A stretch of DNA of 64,000 bases, taken from NCBI GenBank assembly GCA_949130495.1, contig OX422213.1, positions 540,563,467 to 540,627,466 on the forward strand, in the 5' to 3' direction. The notes below the pieces were generated by a model that made no database searches, was not told the DNA's origin, and saw only the letters and a list, made by a program, of their open reading frames with translations. Below are positions 11,423-20,585 of the stretch, piece by piece; within the stretch, counting starts at the first letter, position 1; every line of letters starts with the position of its first letter. Position numbers and translations under genes: made by a program. The DNA is from Sambucus nigra. Taxonomy: Eukaryota; Streptophyta; Magnoliopsida; Dipsacales; Adoxaceae.

Positions 11423-11871
11423 CTAATTACCATTTATTATGTCAACTCCATAATTGGCAGAAAACTTCATGCATTGATACACAATAGAGGGAACAACTTC
11501 TAATTTCTTTATCCCTATTCTGCCAAAGATTAAGTTGTAGGCTAAAGGTACATTTTTATCTAGTATAAAGAAGCGAATTCTTTCCTTCTGCTTGCTGGCC
11601 AAATATCGACCAACACATCCAGTTTGATTTTTCCTATGGGACACACCTTTTCTCCTAATAACCCTGTGAGAGGTTTGTAGTATGGTTCTAGCTTACTGTC
11701 TCGTAGCCCTAAGCTTTGGTAACAGTTGTAGAACATTACATCTGTCAATCTTCCATTGTGGACTAAAACTCTGGCCACTCTAGCATGGTGAACTCTGCAA
11801 GTGATGAGTAGCGGATCATCATGAGGATAAATCACCCCACTCATATCATTTTGGGAGAAGTCGATCACCAA
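11423..11871 (-). pseudogene. pol: aspartic protease region of Tat-1, active site lost
   Basis: Minus strand reads DMSGVIYPHDDPLLITCRV, then RVLVHNGRLTDVMFYNCYQSLGL, then LTGLLGEKVCPIGKIKLDV. This is the gag-proximal protease of plant Ty3/gypsy elements. The catalytic Asp of the usual VLVD-x-GSS motif is His here (VLVHNGR), so cleavage activity is gone. A frame change lies at about 11600. Gag would follow to the right, but the viral array begins at 12012 and no Tat-1 gag is seen beyond it. Confidence 0.75.
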
Positions 11872-11929
11872 TTTATCTTTGTTGACTTTCTAAGGCCAAC
11901 CATCACTTCTTTCGAACATATCAATCTGC

Positions 11930-12011
11930 CTAATAGTGGGACATGCTTCGACCTCATTGAAATAGGCCTTCTTTTCAGTAATAGTGGGACATGCCTAATA
12001 GTGGGACATGC
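11930..12011. other. left junction of viral array with repeated filler
   Basis: The 16-mer TAATAGTGGGACATGC occurs three times in 80 bp (about 11932, 11979 and 11996), the last directly abutting viral sequence at 12012. The first copy belongs to flanking Tat-1 sequence; the others look like templated filler made during end joining. Confidence 0.7.
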
Positions 12012-12710
12012 TTTGAAAAAGATGTTTTCTTTTTCCAAGGTTTCCATTTAAATTTTCTCTTTCGAGAATATTTAGAATATTTGGAATTTCTAGGAGGTGG
12101 ATTACATCCTATTTTCCAGTTTTCTTTTAAAATCTTATCACAACATTTATAACCAGCTTTAGAATTTGTGATTTGATTTTTAACTTGTTTCTTGGCTTTT
12201 ATTTCAATGCAGTGGTCAGATATGTTTCTCAATACCCAATTTATGTGAAAATCACGATTGTCACCTTTTTCGTCCTTTCCGATAGTTTTTAACCAGCCAG
12301 GATAAGATTTTAAAGCTATTTCATCCCATGGGTTTGGGAGTTTATGAAAGAATTGATCCATCCAGTGTTTGGTCTCTGAATGTTTTAGTTTGAAATAATA
12401 TTTTTTGTATAGTTCAACAAATTCTTCAAATTGACAAATGTTACATAATTCTAGTTTAGATAAGATGTAACACGCATCCTCTTGGAGTTTGGGTTCTCCA
12501 GTATATCCAATTAGATTTTCTTTAATTATTTCAACAAATCCTTTTAATATTTCATCAAAAGATCTGAAGGTTTGTAGGAGTTCAGTTTTTTGCTGAATTC
12601 CTTTTTCTGAGCTTTCCCATTGTTGCAACCACTGTAAAACATCACCTTGGAGTGTTGCAGCAAGGTAGTCTAAAAATTTTTCTTTAGACCATGTACTCTT
12701 ATAATTAATT
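12012..12710 (-). pseudogene. coat-protein fragment, unit 1
   Basis: About 233 codons of the viral coat-protein region, from YKSTWSKEKFLDYLAATLQG to the basic KFKWKPWKKKTSFSK stretch, then host-derived filler. The open frame starts upstream at 12835 in control-region sequence, so its first 43 residues are not viral coat protein. The N-terminal half is removed by the junction at 12710/12711, and the zinc finger and everything after it are lost at the host junction. It differs from unit 2 by a few substitutions (for example WLKTIGKDEKGDN against WSKTIGKDEKDDN). The capsid role is inferred from the position before a CCHC finger and the basic stretch in the other units. Confidence 0.8.
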
Positions 12711-12822
12711 TCACAAGTGCGGATCGAAATATTATTGAACTGATATGAGTAAAGGATATTACAAGAGAAGAGAAGAGAAATATTACAACTTATGACTGAT
12801 GATTCTAACTGAGATAAAGCTC

Positions 12823-12835
12823 TCCTATTTATCAC
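12823..12835 (-). promoter_or_regulatory. TATA box, unit 1
   Basis: Minus strand GTGATAAATAGGA, a TATA-type box followed by AGAGCTTTATCTC. Unchanged in all three units. Confidence 0.65.
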
Positions 12836-12934
12836 CTACGGACTTCATCCGTTATGTATTCTAATTCAGAAAGAAAAGAGAAACAAACAAAAGAGATAAT
12901 ACAATCTGACAGCATCTTTCATTTTTTCAAAAAG

Positions 12935-12987
12935 TGCACAGTAATATTAAAGTAAATAGTAGTTGCACAGTAAATGTGCATAGTAAT
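12935..12987 (-). repeat. three TGCAYAGTAA direct repeats in viral promoter, unit 1
   Basis: Plus-strand TGCACAGTAAT (12935), TGCACAGTAAA (12964) and TGCATAGTAAT (12977). Repeated in unit 2 at +5939. They lie between the as-1-like pair and the TATA box, so an enhancer role is possible but unproven. Confidence 0.6.
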
Positions 12988-13018
12988 GTGATTTGGACAT
13001 TTTTGTTTTAAACGCCAA

Positions 13019-13036
13019 ACGTCATTGCATGCGTCA
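13019..13036 (-). promoter_or_regulatory. as-1-like paired TGACG element, unit 1
   Basis: Minus strand TGACGCATGCAATGACGT: two TGACG motifs with 12 bp from start to start, the same spacing as as-1 in the CaMV 35S promoter, where TGA-type bZIP factors bind. It lies about 185 bp upstream of the TATA box, further than in CaMV. Confidence 0.6.
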
Positions 13037-13221
13037 GTTGGTTACTGTCCTTATGAAATCCCCACTTCGTGTGCTAGATGATTTGCAGTCGTTCATGTGG
13101 GTTCATCGTCTTCATACATTTGTCATGCATCAAATGCATTGGCAATGCTGGCCTCAGCAACAGAGTCGAAGGGCATGCTGTCGTTAGGGCTGTGGTTTGG
13201 AGGTCCATGTAATTGGGCTTG

Positions 13222-14580
13222 TTAATATTCCTCCGCATGGCTTAATTGTTCAAAGGGAACATTTAAATTATTTTTGTTTTTCAAATTATTTAGAAACTCC
13301 CTTACCGCCACTCGTTGTTCAAGCGAGGTAGTGTAATTTATCGGTAAATCGGTAACAAATAATCGTCTGCCATCAGTTACCATGAATTTTAATGTTGATT
13401 CCCGACAAAAATATTCTGCATAGTTTGAAGTATTGATCAGGTTTTGTGACCAATATCTCGTTGTGTCCAACTGGTCCAACGGTACATTAAGTGCAAATTC
13501 CCAATTTTGTTCAATCTCGTCCCATTCATAGTCCTCAGTACCTCTGAGGTACCAGATCTGGTAGGGTTGATAGAAAATTTCTCTTGATCGCCAACCAATT
13601 GTGCTTGTGATATGAAATGACAGATAGCGAGTATATTTGTACTTGCTTTTTGTCAATACATGATAGATCATGGTTTTGATCATCATAGGTAAAAATTCAA
13701 AATGATTGAAACAAGCTACACTGGAGAAGATTAGTTTGTTTACTAACCCCCATTCAATTGTTTCAATATCCCAAGGTGGATATCCCTCTTCAGTAATAAA
13801 ATGCAGTTTTGGCATGTCATCACTATAATTTAAACTGGAGTAAAAATGTTGGAGTAAAAGACTTTTTATCTTTTGCTCATGGTCCTCAATTTTTGGTAAA
13901 ATTTCGATTTGGAATAGAGAACGTGGGGGAATTATCTTTGCTTTTTCAAATAGACAAATTCTCCTGATAGTATTGAAGATCTTGTCAGAAAAATCATTTT
14001 TCAGTAATTCAGAAAATTCCAGAAAAGTATCAATTTTTTCTAAAGGAAAATCTTCATTTTCATAGTTTAAGCTTTTTATGAGTTTGAGGCTCAGACTTTT
14101 GAATTTATCCAAAGTTGCTGTTTGTTCAGCAATTTTGTTAGCAAGGATACTCATATTTTTTCTAAAATCTTTTCTTTTATCTCGGAGATGAGATTTCCAT
14201 GCTTCATTTAATGGTGTATACAACTCGCAGGGAATTCCTGGGTTGTGAAAGTCATGGGTTTCAGTATCAAGGAGGCTTTCCTTGGTCTGTAGTTTGGAGA
14301 ACTGGTAAATCATATTAGGAGGTCCTAACTGTTTCATCCAATTTTCCCATGCTGTGATGGCTTCTGGCATAGTATTAAATTTTTGGTGACACGCACCAGG
14401 GTATTTGTTTACTTGCATAAAACATTGATTCCAGTTGTCATAGAAGCCTGGATTTCTTCCACTGAATACAACATAAACATGATTTTGTTGAGGTTGTGTA
14501 GATGATGATGCTTGGGTTTTTGCCTTTTTAGCAATAGTTACCCAATCTCCTTGTGCTTCCCCTGGGTGCTTATCTCCCAT
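13222..14580 (-). CDS. viroplasmin/translational transactivator-like protein (TAV), unit 1
   Basis: 452 codons starting ATGGGAGAT at 14580. Residues about 34-80 form the caulimovirus viroplasmin domain: VYVVFSGRNPGFYDNW, then the KF and A-x-x-AW pattern, shared with the N-terminal domain of eukaryotic RNase H1. In caulimoviruses this protein forms inclusion bodies and lets host ribosomes reinitiate on polycistronic RNA. The rest is poorly conserved and rich in charged and aromatic residues. It lies 66 nt downstream of the polyprotein stop. It ends at TAA 13224-13222; the matching codon in unit 2 is GAA and coding continues there for about 31 more codons, so unit 1 is probably C-terminally truncated by one base change. 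Confidence 0.85.
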   Translation of the reverse strand: MGDKHPGEAQGDWVTIAKKAKTQASSSTQPQQNHVYVVFSGRNPGFYDNWNQCFMQVNKYPGACHQKFNTMPEAITAWENWMKQLGPPNMIYQFSKLQTKESLLDTETHDFHNPGIPCELYTPLNEAWKSHLRDKRKDFRKNMSILANKIAEQTATLDKFKSLSLKLIKSLNYENEDFPLEKIDTFLEFSELLKNDFSDKIFNTIRRICLFEKAKIIPPRSLFQIEILPKIEDHEQKIKSLLLQHFYSSLNYSDDMPKLHFITEEGYPPWDIETIEWGLVNKLIFSSVACFNHFEFLPMMIKTMIYHVLTKSKYKYTRYLSFHITSTIGWRSREIFYQPYQIWYLRGTEDYEWDEIEQNWEFALNVPLDQLDTTRYWSQNLINTSNYAEYFCRESTLKFMVTDGRRLFVTDLPINYTTSLEQRVAVREFLNNLKNKNNLNVPFEQLSHAEEY

Positions 14581-14646
14581 CCTGAAAATAGTAATTCCAC
14601 TTGTTTAGTGGTTTTGATAAAATATATTTCAAAATATTCCATTTGT
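14581..14646 (-). other. viral intergenic spacer between polyprotein and TAV
   Basis: 66 nt containing two related small inverted repeats (CCACT..AGTGG and CCATT..AATGG, each around TGTTT). The same spacer lies at 20520-20585 and, inverted, at about 26535-26599. The tight spacing fits polycistronic translation aided by TAV. Confidence 0.6.
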
Positions 14647-17600
14647 TTAATGGGTTTCTAAAAACTCTACTTGGTTAGTAGGTTTTTCTTCATAGTTCCT
14701 GCTAAGATAATCTGCAAGAAAATTATTAGTACCATTTAAATGTTCAACTTCAAATGTATAGACAACGATTTGGTTGAACCATTTAAGTCTTCTTCCTTCT
14801 AAAATATTTCTTTTATTTATGAGGAAGTCTTTGACAGCTTTATTATCTATTCTGACAATAAAGTCTTCAGGTGCTAAGAAAATATGGAATTTTTTAATAG
14901 CAAGCTTAATTGCTAATAATTCCTTTTCAAAAATAATATAATTCAGTTCATTTGGTTTAAATTTTCCTGAATTATATCCACATATCAATTCATGTTTTTG
15001 AATTGTTTTTGGGATAGTGGTTTTCTTACCACGAATACCAAAAGTATTGGAAGGATTGTTTTCATTCCAATATTCTCCAGGAATTGCTTTGAGAACACAT
15101 CCCCAGCAATTGTCCGAAGCATCATTTTCCAATATTAATTTATCTCCTATTTTAGGAAAATAAACTTTTGGGCAATTATTAATAATTTCTTGTTTAATTG
15201 TTTTAACAACAAGAGTATCATTATCACTCCATGTAAAAACTTCATTCTTTTTGAGTTTTTCAAGAAGTGGTAATTCTTTTTGAGATAATCCTTTTATGAA
15301 ATTTCTTCCATAATTAAGGATCCCTAGGAAACTTTGTAATTGTTTTTTATCCAAAATTTCCTCATTAAAATCTCTTATTTTAGAGATGATATGATCTTGT
15401 AATTGTAGGCCATCCTGGTTTAGGATTATGCCAAGAAAATTAATTTCTGTTTTTTCAACATCAATTTTCTTAGGTGATAAAATGATTCCATGTCTTTGGA
15501 ATTTTTCACAGATAATTTTCAGATGATATCTATGTTCTTCTATGGTTTTGGAAAAAACAAGGATGTCATCTATATAGACAACACAAAAATCCTTAAGGTC
15601 TTTAAAGATTTTGTCCATCCATCTTTGATATACCTGAGGAGCTGTGTTTAGTCCAAAAGGCATAACATTCCATTGATAATGTCCTCTAGGGGTACTAAAG
15701 GCTGTCAATGGCTTGGATTCTTCAGTTAGTTTTAACTGCCAAAATCCAGATTTATAATCGAATTTGCTAAAGAACTTTTTTCCTTTAGTTTGGTTGATTA
15801 ATACATCTTTTCTTGGAATAAAATAACCATCAAATTCTAATTGTTCATTTAGTCTTTTATAATTTATAACCATTCTAGCTTTTCCTCGTATGACTTCATT
15901 GTGTTTTCTTACCATGAAGGCAGGGCTAGAGTGTGGACTTATTGTTTCTTCAATAAGGTTTATATCCAATAATTCTTTGATTTGTTTATCAAATTCATCT
16001 ATATCATTTCTGGTATAGATCATTGGTTTTACTCTTATAATGACATTGGGGTCTCTTAGTCTGAGATTACAATACCTTGGACTTTTATTCCATAATTTTA
16101 GTGGGTTTTCACTAAAATTATCATTTAATATAGTATAAAGCCAATGAGTTTCTTCAAGGGCTTTGATAAAAGGAGTTATATCCCCTTTCTTAGTAGGACG
16201 AAAATCTCTTTCGCACTTATATTTATGTTGTTGTAGTAAAGGGATTTTTACTATATCTTTGTTGAGGGTTAGATTTATAGTTCCCTCATCAATACTTATA
16301 GGCAAATATTCTGAGATAAAATTGTTGCCTAATATAAAATCTCCATGCATTTCTGGAAAGCATAAGATTTTTGGAATAATGAATTTCTTTTCGTTAAACC
16401 ATATAGCCACTTTTTTGGCTTTTAAATCAATGAAATTCTGTGTCCCATTGATGCCTGTTACAGCAATAGGGTTTTTCATTTTTATCCATTTTTCAGGAGG
16501 TAAAGCATTAGGTCTACAAGAACATATAGTTGCTCCTGTATCAATTAATGTGCAAAGACTATATGGTTTATAGCCTACAAAATTGAAGTAACCTAATACA
16601 TAAGTATATCTTTTCTTTCCATGGCTTGGTGAGAAGATTATTTCTTCTTTTCCTAATTGGAAATGATAAATTTGACTGGATTTTATATTATCTTCTTTTA
16701 GATAATTTATTCCAGGTAATATTGGTACTTGTATATTTTTCATAGCAATAGGAGGTTTACTATTACTACTTTCTCCTTTTAAAAGGTTTTTTCCCTTTAA
16801 TTTTTCCCAATCATTGTCAGGAAAATTCTTTTGCCAATTTTCTGAATGTTTATTTTTAAAATAGACATTACTACCAGATACCTGTAATTCAACGCTGTTT
16901 TGTTGTTTTTCAGGAGGTGGTTCTGTTATTTGGGGTAGTATCCATTGTCTTGGTACTTCCAAATCTCTCCAGTTGATTAATTTGGGCTGTATTGCCGAAT
17001 CAAATGGTCGAGGTTCAAATATTTCTATAATATTTCTATCCACATTTTGTGTATTAGTATGTGGTAGAGTTGTCAATTCATGAATTGTTTTCCAAAGTAT
17101 TGACATATTTCGTGAGGTATCTTTCATTCCCATTCCTTTGGTTTGGATTTTTATAATGACAGATTCCTCAATATTTTGATCATCAATAGATATGAAGAAA
17201 TTTGGTTTTATGTTAAACCAAATAACTCCTTTTACCAAATTGGATTGTACTCCTCCAATTATGGCATTCATGGGATTACTGAATCTTTTGTCTAAGACCA
17301 GTATAGCTACGGGTGTATCCATACCTTGTCTAAACAGGGCGGTAATACAAATTTGAATAAACCCGATGTGTATATATTTAATATTTGGGTGTTTCTTCTT
17401 CCATCTTTTGATCTTCTTTAAATCAAAAAGTTTAATATCTGCTGTTTCATCATCTGTTGAGCCAGCAGTAGTATTACCATTAAATTGTTCAAATATTCTT
17501 GTTGAGAATAATTTGAATTTTGATAATTTATAGACATCTTCCTTTTTTATAAGTTGCCTTTGATTATCAATTTCTTGTAGTTGTTCGTTGGTAAAAGTGA

Positions 17601-18774
17601 TTTCTTCTCCAACTATTTCACGAAGGGCTATTGTTTGTAGCTCATCTTCGCTACTACCTCGTACTTCTGCAGTATTATACATGAATACTAATTCTTCATC
17701 GGATGATTCCGAATCAGATTCAATCTCATATAAAATTTCATAATTAGAAATATCAGAATCAGATAAATCTTCTCCATAAAATATTTCTAATTCTTGTTCT
17801 TCAAGAAATTTTATCATTTTATTTGCACTTTTGCCTTTTTTAGGACAATCAGGTGCATAATGGCCTTCTTCATTGCAAATATAACAACGGCACTTCTTTT
17901 TTAGAGGTGGTTTTTTAGAAGGTTTCTTTTTTCTAATATATTTTTTATTCTTTGAAAAAGATGTTTTCTTTTTCCAAGGTTTCCATTTAAATTTTCTCTT
18001 TCGAGAATATTTAGAATATTTGGAATTTCTAGGAGGTGGATTACATCCTATTTTCCAGTTTTCTTTTAAAATCTTATCACAACATTTATAACCAGCTTTA
18101 GAATTTGTGATTTGATTTTTAACTTGTTTCTTGGCTTTTATTTCAATGCAGTGGTCAGATATGTTTCTCAATACCCAATTTATGCGAAAACCAAGATTGT
18201 CATCTTTTTCGTCCTTTCCGATAGTTTTTGACCAGCCAGGATAAGATTTTAAAGCTATTTCATCCCATGGGTTTGGGAGTTTATGAAAGAATTGATCCAT
18301 CCAGTGTTTGGTCTCTGAATGTTTTAGTTTGAAATAATATTTTTTGTATAGTTCAACAAATTCTTCAAATTGACAAATGTTACATAATTCTAGTTTAGAT
18401 AAGATGTAACACGCATCCTCTTGGAGTCTGGGTTCTCCAGTATATCCAATTAGATTTTCTTTAATTATTTCAACAAATCCTTTTAATATTTCATCAAAAG
18501 ATCTGAAGGTTTGTAGGAGTTCAGTTTTTTGCTGAATTCCTTTTTCTGAGCTTTCCCATTGTTGCAACCACTGTAAAACATCACCTTGGAGTGTTGCAGC
18601 AAGGTAGTCTAAAAATTTTTCTTTAGACCATGTACTCTTATAATTAATTTCACAAGTGCGGATCGAAATATTATTGAACTGATATGAGTAAAGGATATTA
18701 CAAGAGAAGAGAAGAGAAATATTACAACTTATGACTGATGATTCTAACTGAGATAAAGCTCTCCTATTTATCAC
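14647..18774 (-). pseudogene. viral polyprotein CP-MP-PR-RT-RH, unit 2 (N-terminus missing)
   Basis: 1375 open codons, of which the first 43 come from the leader/control region. Viral coat protein starts at residue 44. CCHC finger at about 294-311 (CYICNEEGHYAPDC); acidic stretch 325-370; movement-protein core of the 30K type near 455-500 (KYIHIGFIQICITALFRQGM); protease with LIDTGATICSC near 740; RT with VMPFGLNTAPQVYQRW near 1036 and YIDD near 1062; RNase H about 1205-1350. Functions: capsid, cell-to-cell movement, processing, genome copying. All downstream domains are open in one frame. Lesions: the leader-CP junction removes the N-terminal half of CP, and two conserved RNase H threonines differ from unit 3 (ENDAS for ETDAS, RIDNK for RTDNK). 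Ends at 14647. Confidence 0.92.
18646..18653. other. deletion junction at the PBS edge, unit 2
   Basis: Minus-strand leader sequence ends TTGTGAAATT and joins coat-protein sequence AATTATAAGAG. In the unit 3 leader GAAAT is followed directly by the TGGTATCAGAGC primer site. The identical junction lies at about 12707-12714 in unit 1. About 1.54 kb present in unit 3 is absent. Confidence 0.85.
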
Positions 18775-19061
18775 CTACGGACTTCATCCGTTATGTATTC
18801 TAATTCAGAAAGAAAAGAGAAACAAACAAAAGAGATAATACAATCTGACAGCATCTTTCATTTTTTCAAAAAGTGCACAGTAATATTAAAGTAAATAGTA
18901 GTTGCACAGTAAATGTGCATAGTAATGTGATTTGGACATTTTTGTTTTAAACGCCAAACGTCATTGCATGCGTCAGTTGGTTACTGTCCTTATGCAATCC
19001 CCACTTCGTGTGCTAGATGATTTGCAGTCGTTCATGTGGGTTCATCGTCTTCATACATTTG
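18650..19061 (-). promoter_or_regulatory. viral control region, unit 2
   Basis: Same layout as unit 1 at +5939: as-1-like pair at 18958-18975, TGCAYAGTAA repeats at about 18874-18926, TATA box at 18762-18774, then leader to the junction. By eye only a few bases differ from unit 1. Short plus-strand frames here (such as 18932-19126) are chance frames repeated with the unit. Confidence 0.75.
18958..18975 (-). promoter_or_regulatory. as-1-like paired TGACG element, unit 2
   Basis: Identical to the unit 1 element: two TGACG motifs 12 bp apart on the minus strand, upstream of the TATA box at 18762-18774. Confidence 0.6.
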
Positions 19062-20519
19062 TCATGCATCAAATGCATTGGCAATGTTGGCCTCTGCAAC
19101 AGAGTCGAAGGACATGCTGTCGTTAGGGCTGTGGTTTGGAGGTCCATGTAATTGGGCTTGTTCATATTCCTCCGCATGGCTTAATTGTTCAAAGGGAACA
19201 TCCAAATTATTTTTGTTTTTCAAATTAGTTAGAAACTCCCTTACCGCCACTCGTTGTTCAAGCGAGGTAGTGTAATTTATCGGTAAATCGGTAACAAATA
19301 ATCATCTGCCATCAGTTACCATGAATTTTAATGTTGATGCCCGACAAAAATATTCTGCATAGTTTGAAGTATTGATCAGGTTTTGTGACCAATATCTCGT
19401 TGTGTCCAACTGGTCCAATGGTACATTAAGTGCAAATTCCCAATTTTGTTCAATCTCGTCCCATTCATAGTCCTCAGTACCTCTGAGGTACCAGATCTGG
19501 TAGGGTTGATAGAAAATTTCTCTTGATCGCCAACCAATTGTGCTTGTGATATGAAATGACAGATAGCGAGTATATTTGTACTTGCTTTTTGTCAATACAT
19601 GATAGATCATGGTTTTGATCATCATAGGTAAAAATTCAAAATGATTGAAACAAGCTACACTGGAGAAGATTAGTTTGTTTACTAACCCCCATTCAATTGT
19701 TTCAATATCCCAAGGTGGATATCCCTCTTCAGTAATAAAATGCAGTTTTGGCATGTCATCACTATAATTTAAACTGGAGTAAAAATGTTGGAGTAAAAGA
19801 CTTTTTATCTTTTGCTCATGGTCCTCAATTTTTGGTAAAATTTTGATTTGGAATAGAGGACGTGGGGGAATTATCTTTGCTTTTTCAAATAGACAAATTC
19901 TCCTGATAGTATTGAAGATCTTGTCAGAAAAATCATTTTTCAGTAATTCAGAAAATTCCAGAAAAGTATCAATTTTTTCTAAAGGAAAATCTTCATTTTC
20001 ATAGTTTAAGCTTTTTATGAGTTTGAGGCTCAGACTTTTGAATTTATCCAAAGTTGCTGTTTGTTCAGCAATTTTGTTAGCAAGGATACTCATATTTTTT
20101 CTAAAATCTTTTCTTTTATCTCGGAGATGAGATTTCCATGCTTCATTTAATGGTGTATACAACTCGCAGGGAATTCCTGGGTTGTGAAAGTCATGGGTTT
20201 CAGTATCAAGGAGGCTTTCCTTGGTCTGTAGTTTGGAGAACTGGTAAATCATATTAGGAGGTCCTAACTGTTTCATCCAATTTTCCCATGCTGTGATGGC
20301 TTCTGGCATAGTATTAAATTTTTGGTGACACGCACCAGGGTATTTGTTTACTTGCATAAAACATTGATTCCAGTTGTCATAGAAGCCTGGATTTCTTCCA
20401 CTGAATACAACATAAACATGATTTTGTTGAGGTTGTGTAGATGATGATGCTTGGGTTTTTGCCTTTTTAGCAATAGTTACCCAATCTCCTTGTGCTTCCC
20501 CTGGGTGCTTATCTCCCAT
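19062..20519 (-). pseudogene. viroplasmin/transactivator (TAV), unit 2, with premature stop
   Basis: Starts ATGGGAGAT at 20519 with the same viroplasmin domain as unit 1 (VYVVFSGRNPGFYDNW). It reads 405 codons to a TGA at about 19302. Unit 1 has CGA (Arg) at that codon, so the stop is a C-to-T change at a CpG. Beyond it the frame stays open to 19062, past the point where unit 1 stops. The extra 31 codons or so are polar (QLHGPPNHSPNDSMSFD). A few other substitutions separate the copies (for example PRPLFQIKI against PRSLFQIEI). Placed 66 nt after polyprotein 3. Confidence 0.85.
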
Positions 20520-20585
20520 CCTGAAAATAGTAATTCCACTTGTTTAGTGGTTTTGATAAAATATATTTCAAAATATTCCATTTGT

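Larger units (their letters stand above)
12711..13200 (-). promoter_or_regulatory. viral control region, unit 1 (promoter and leader start)
   Basis: Lies downstream of TAV 1 and upstream of the next unit, as the 35S-type promoter does in caulimovirids. From right to left: as-1-like pair at 13019-13036, three TGCAYAGTAA repeats at 12935-12987, TATA box at 12823-12835, then a purine/pyrimidine-biased leader (CTCTTCTCTTCTC) ending at the deletion junction. It would drive the terminally redundant pregenomic RNA. The repeat of this region in each unit confirms that it is part of the viral genome. Confidence 0.75.

Noticed and set aside
12993..13187. 64-codon plus-strand ORF in the viral control region, also at 18932
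   Set aside because: Antisense to the TAV end and promoter; no family match.
16163..16573. 136-codon plus-strand ORF, repeated at 22102-22512
   Set aside because: It lies antisense to the viral protease region and is duplicated only because the virus is; its composition is that of a shadow frame.
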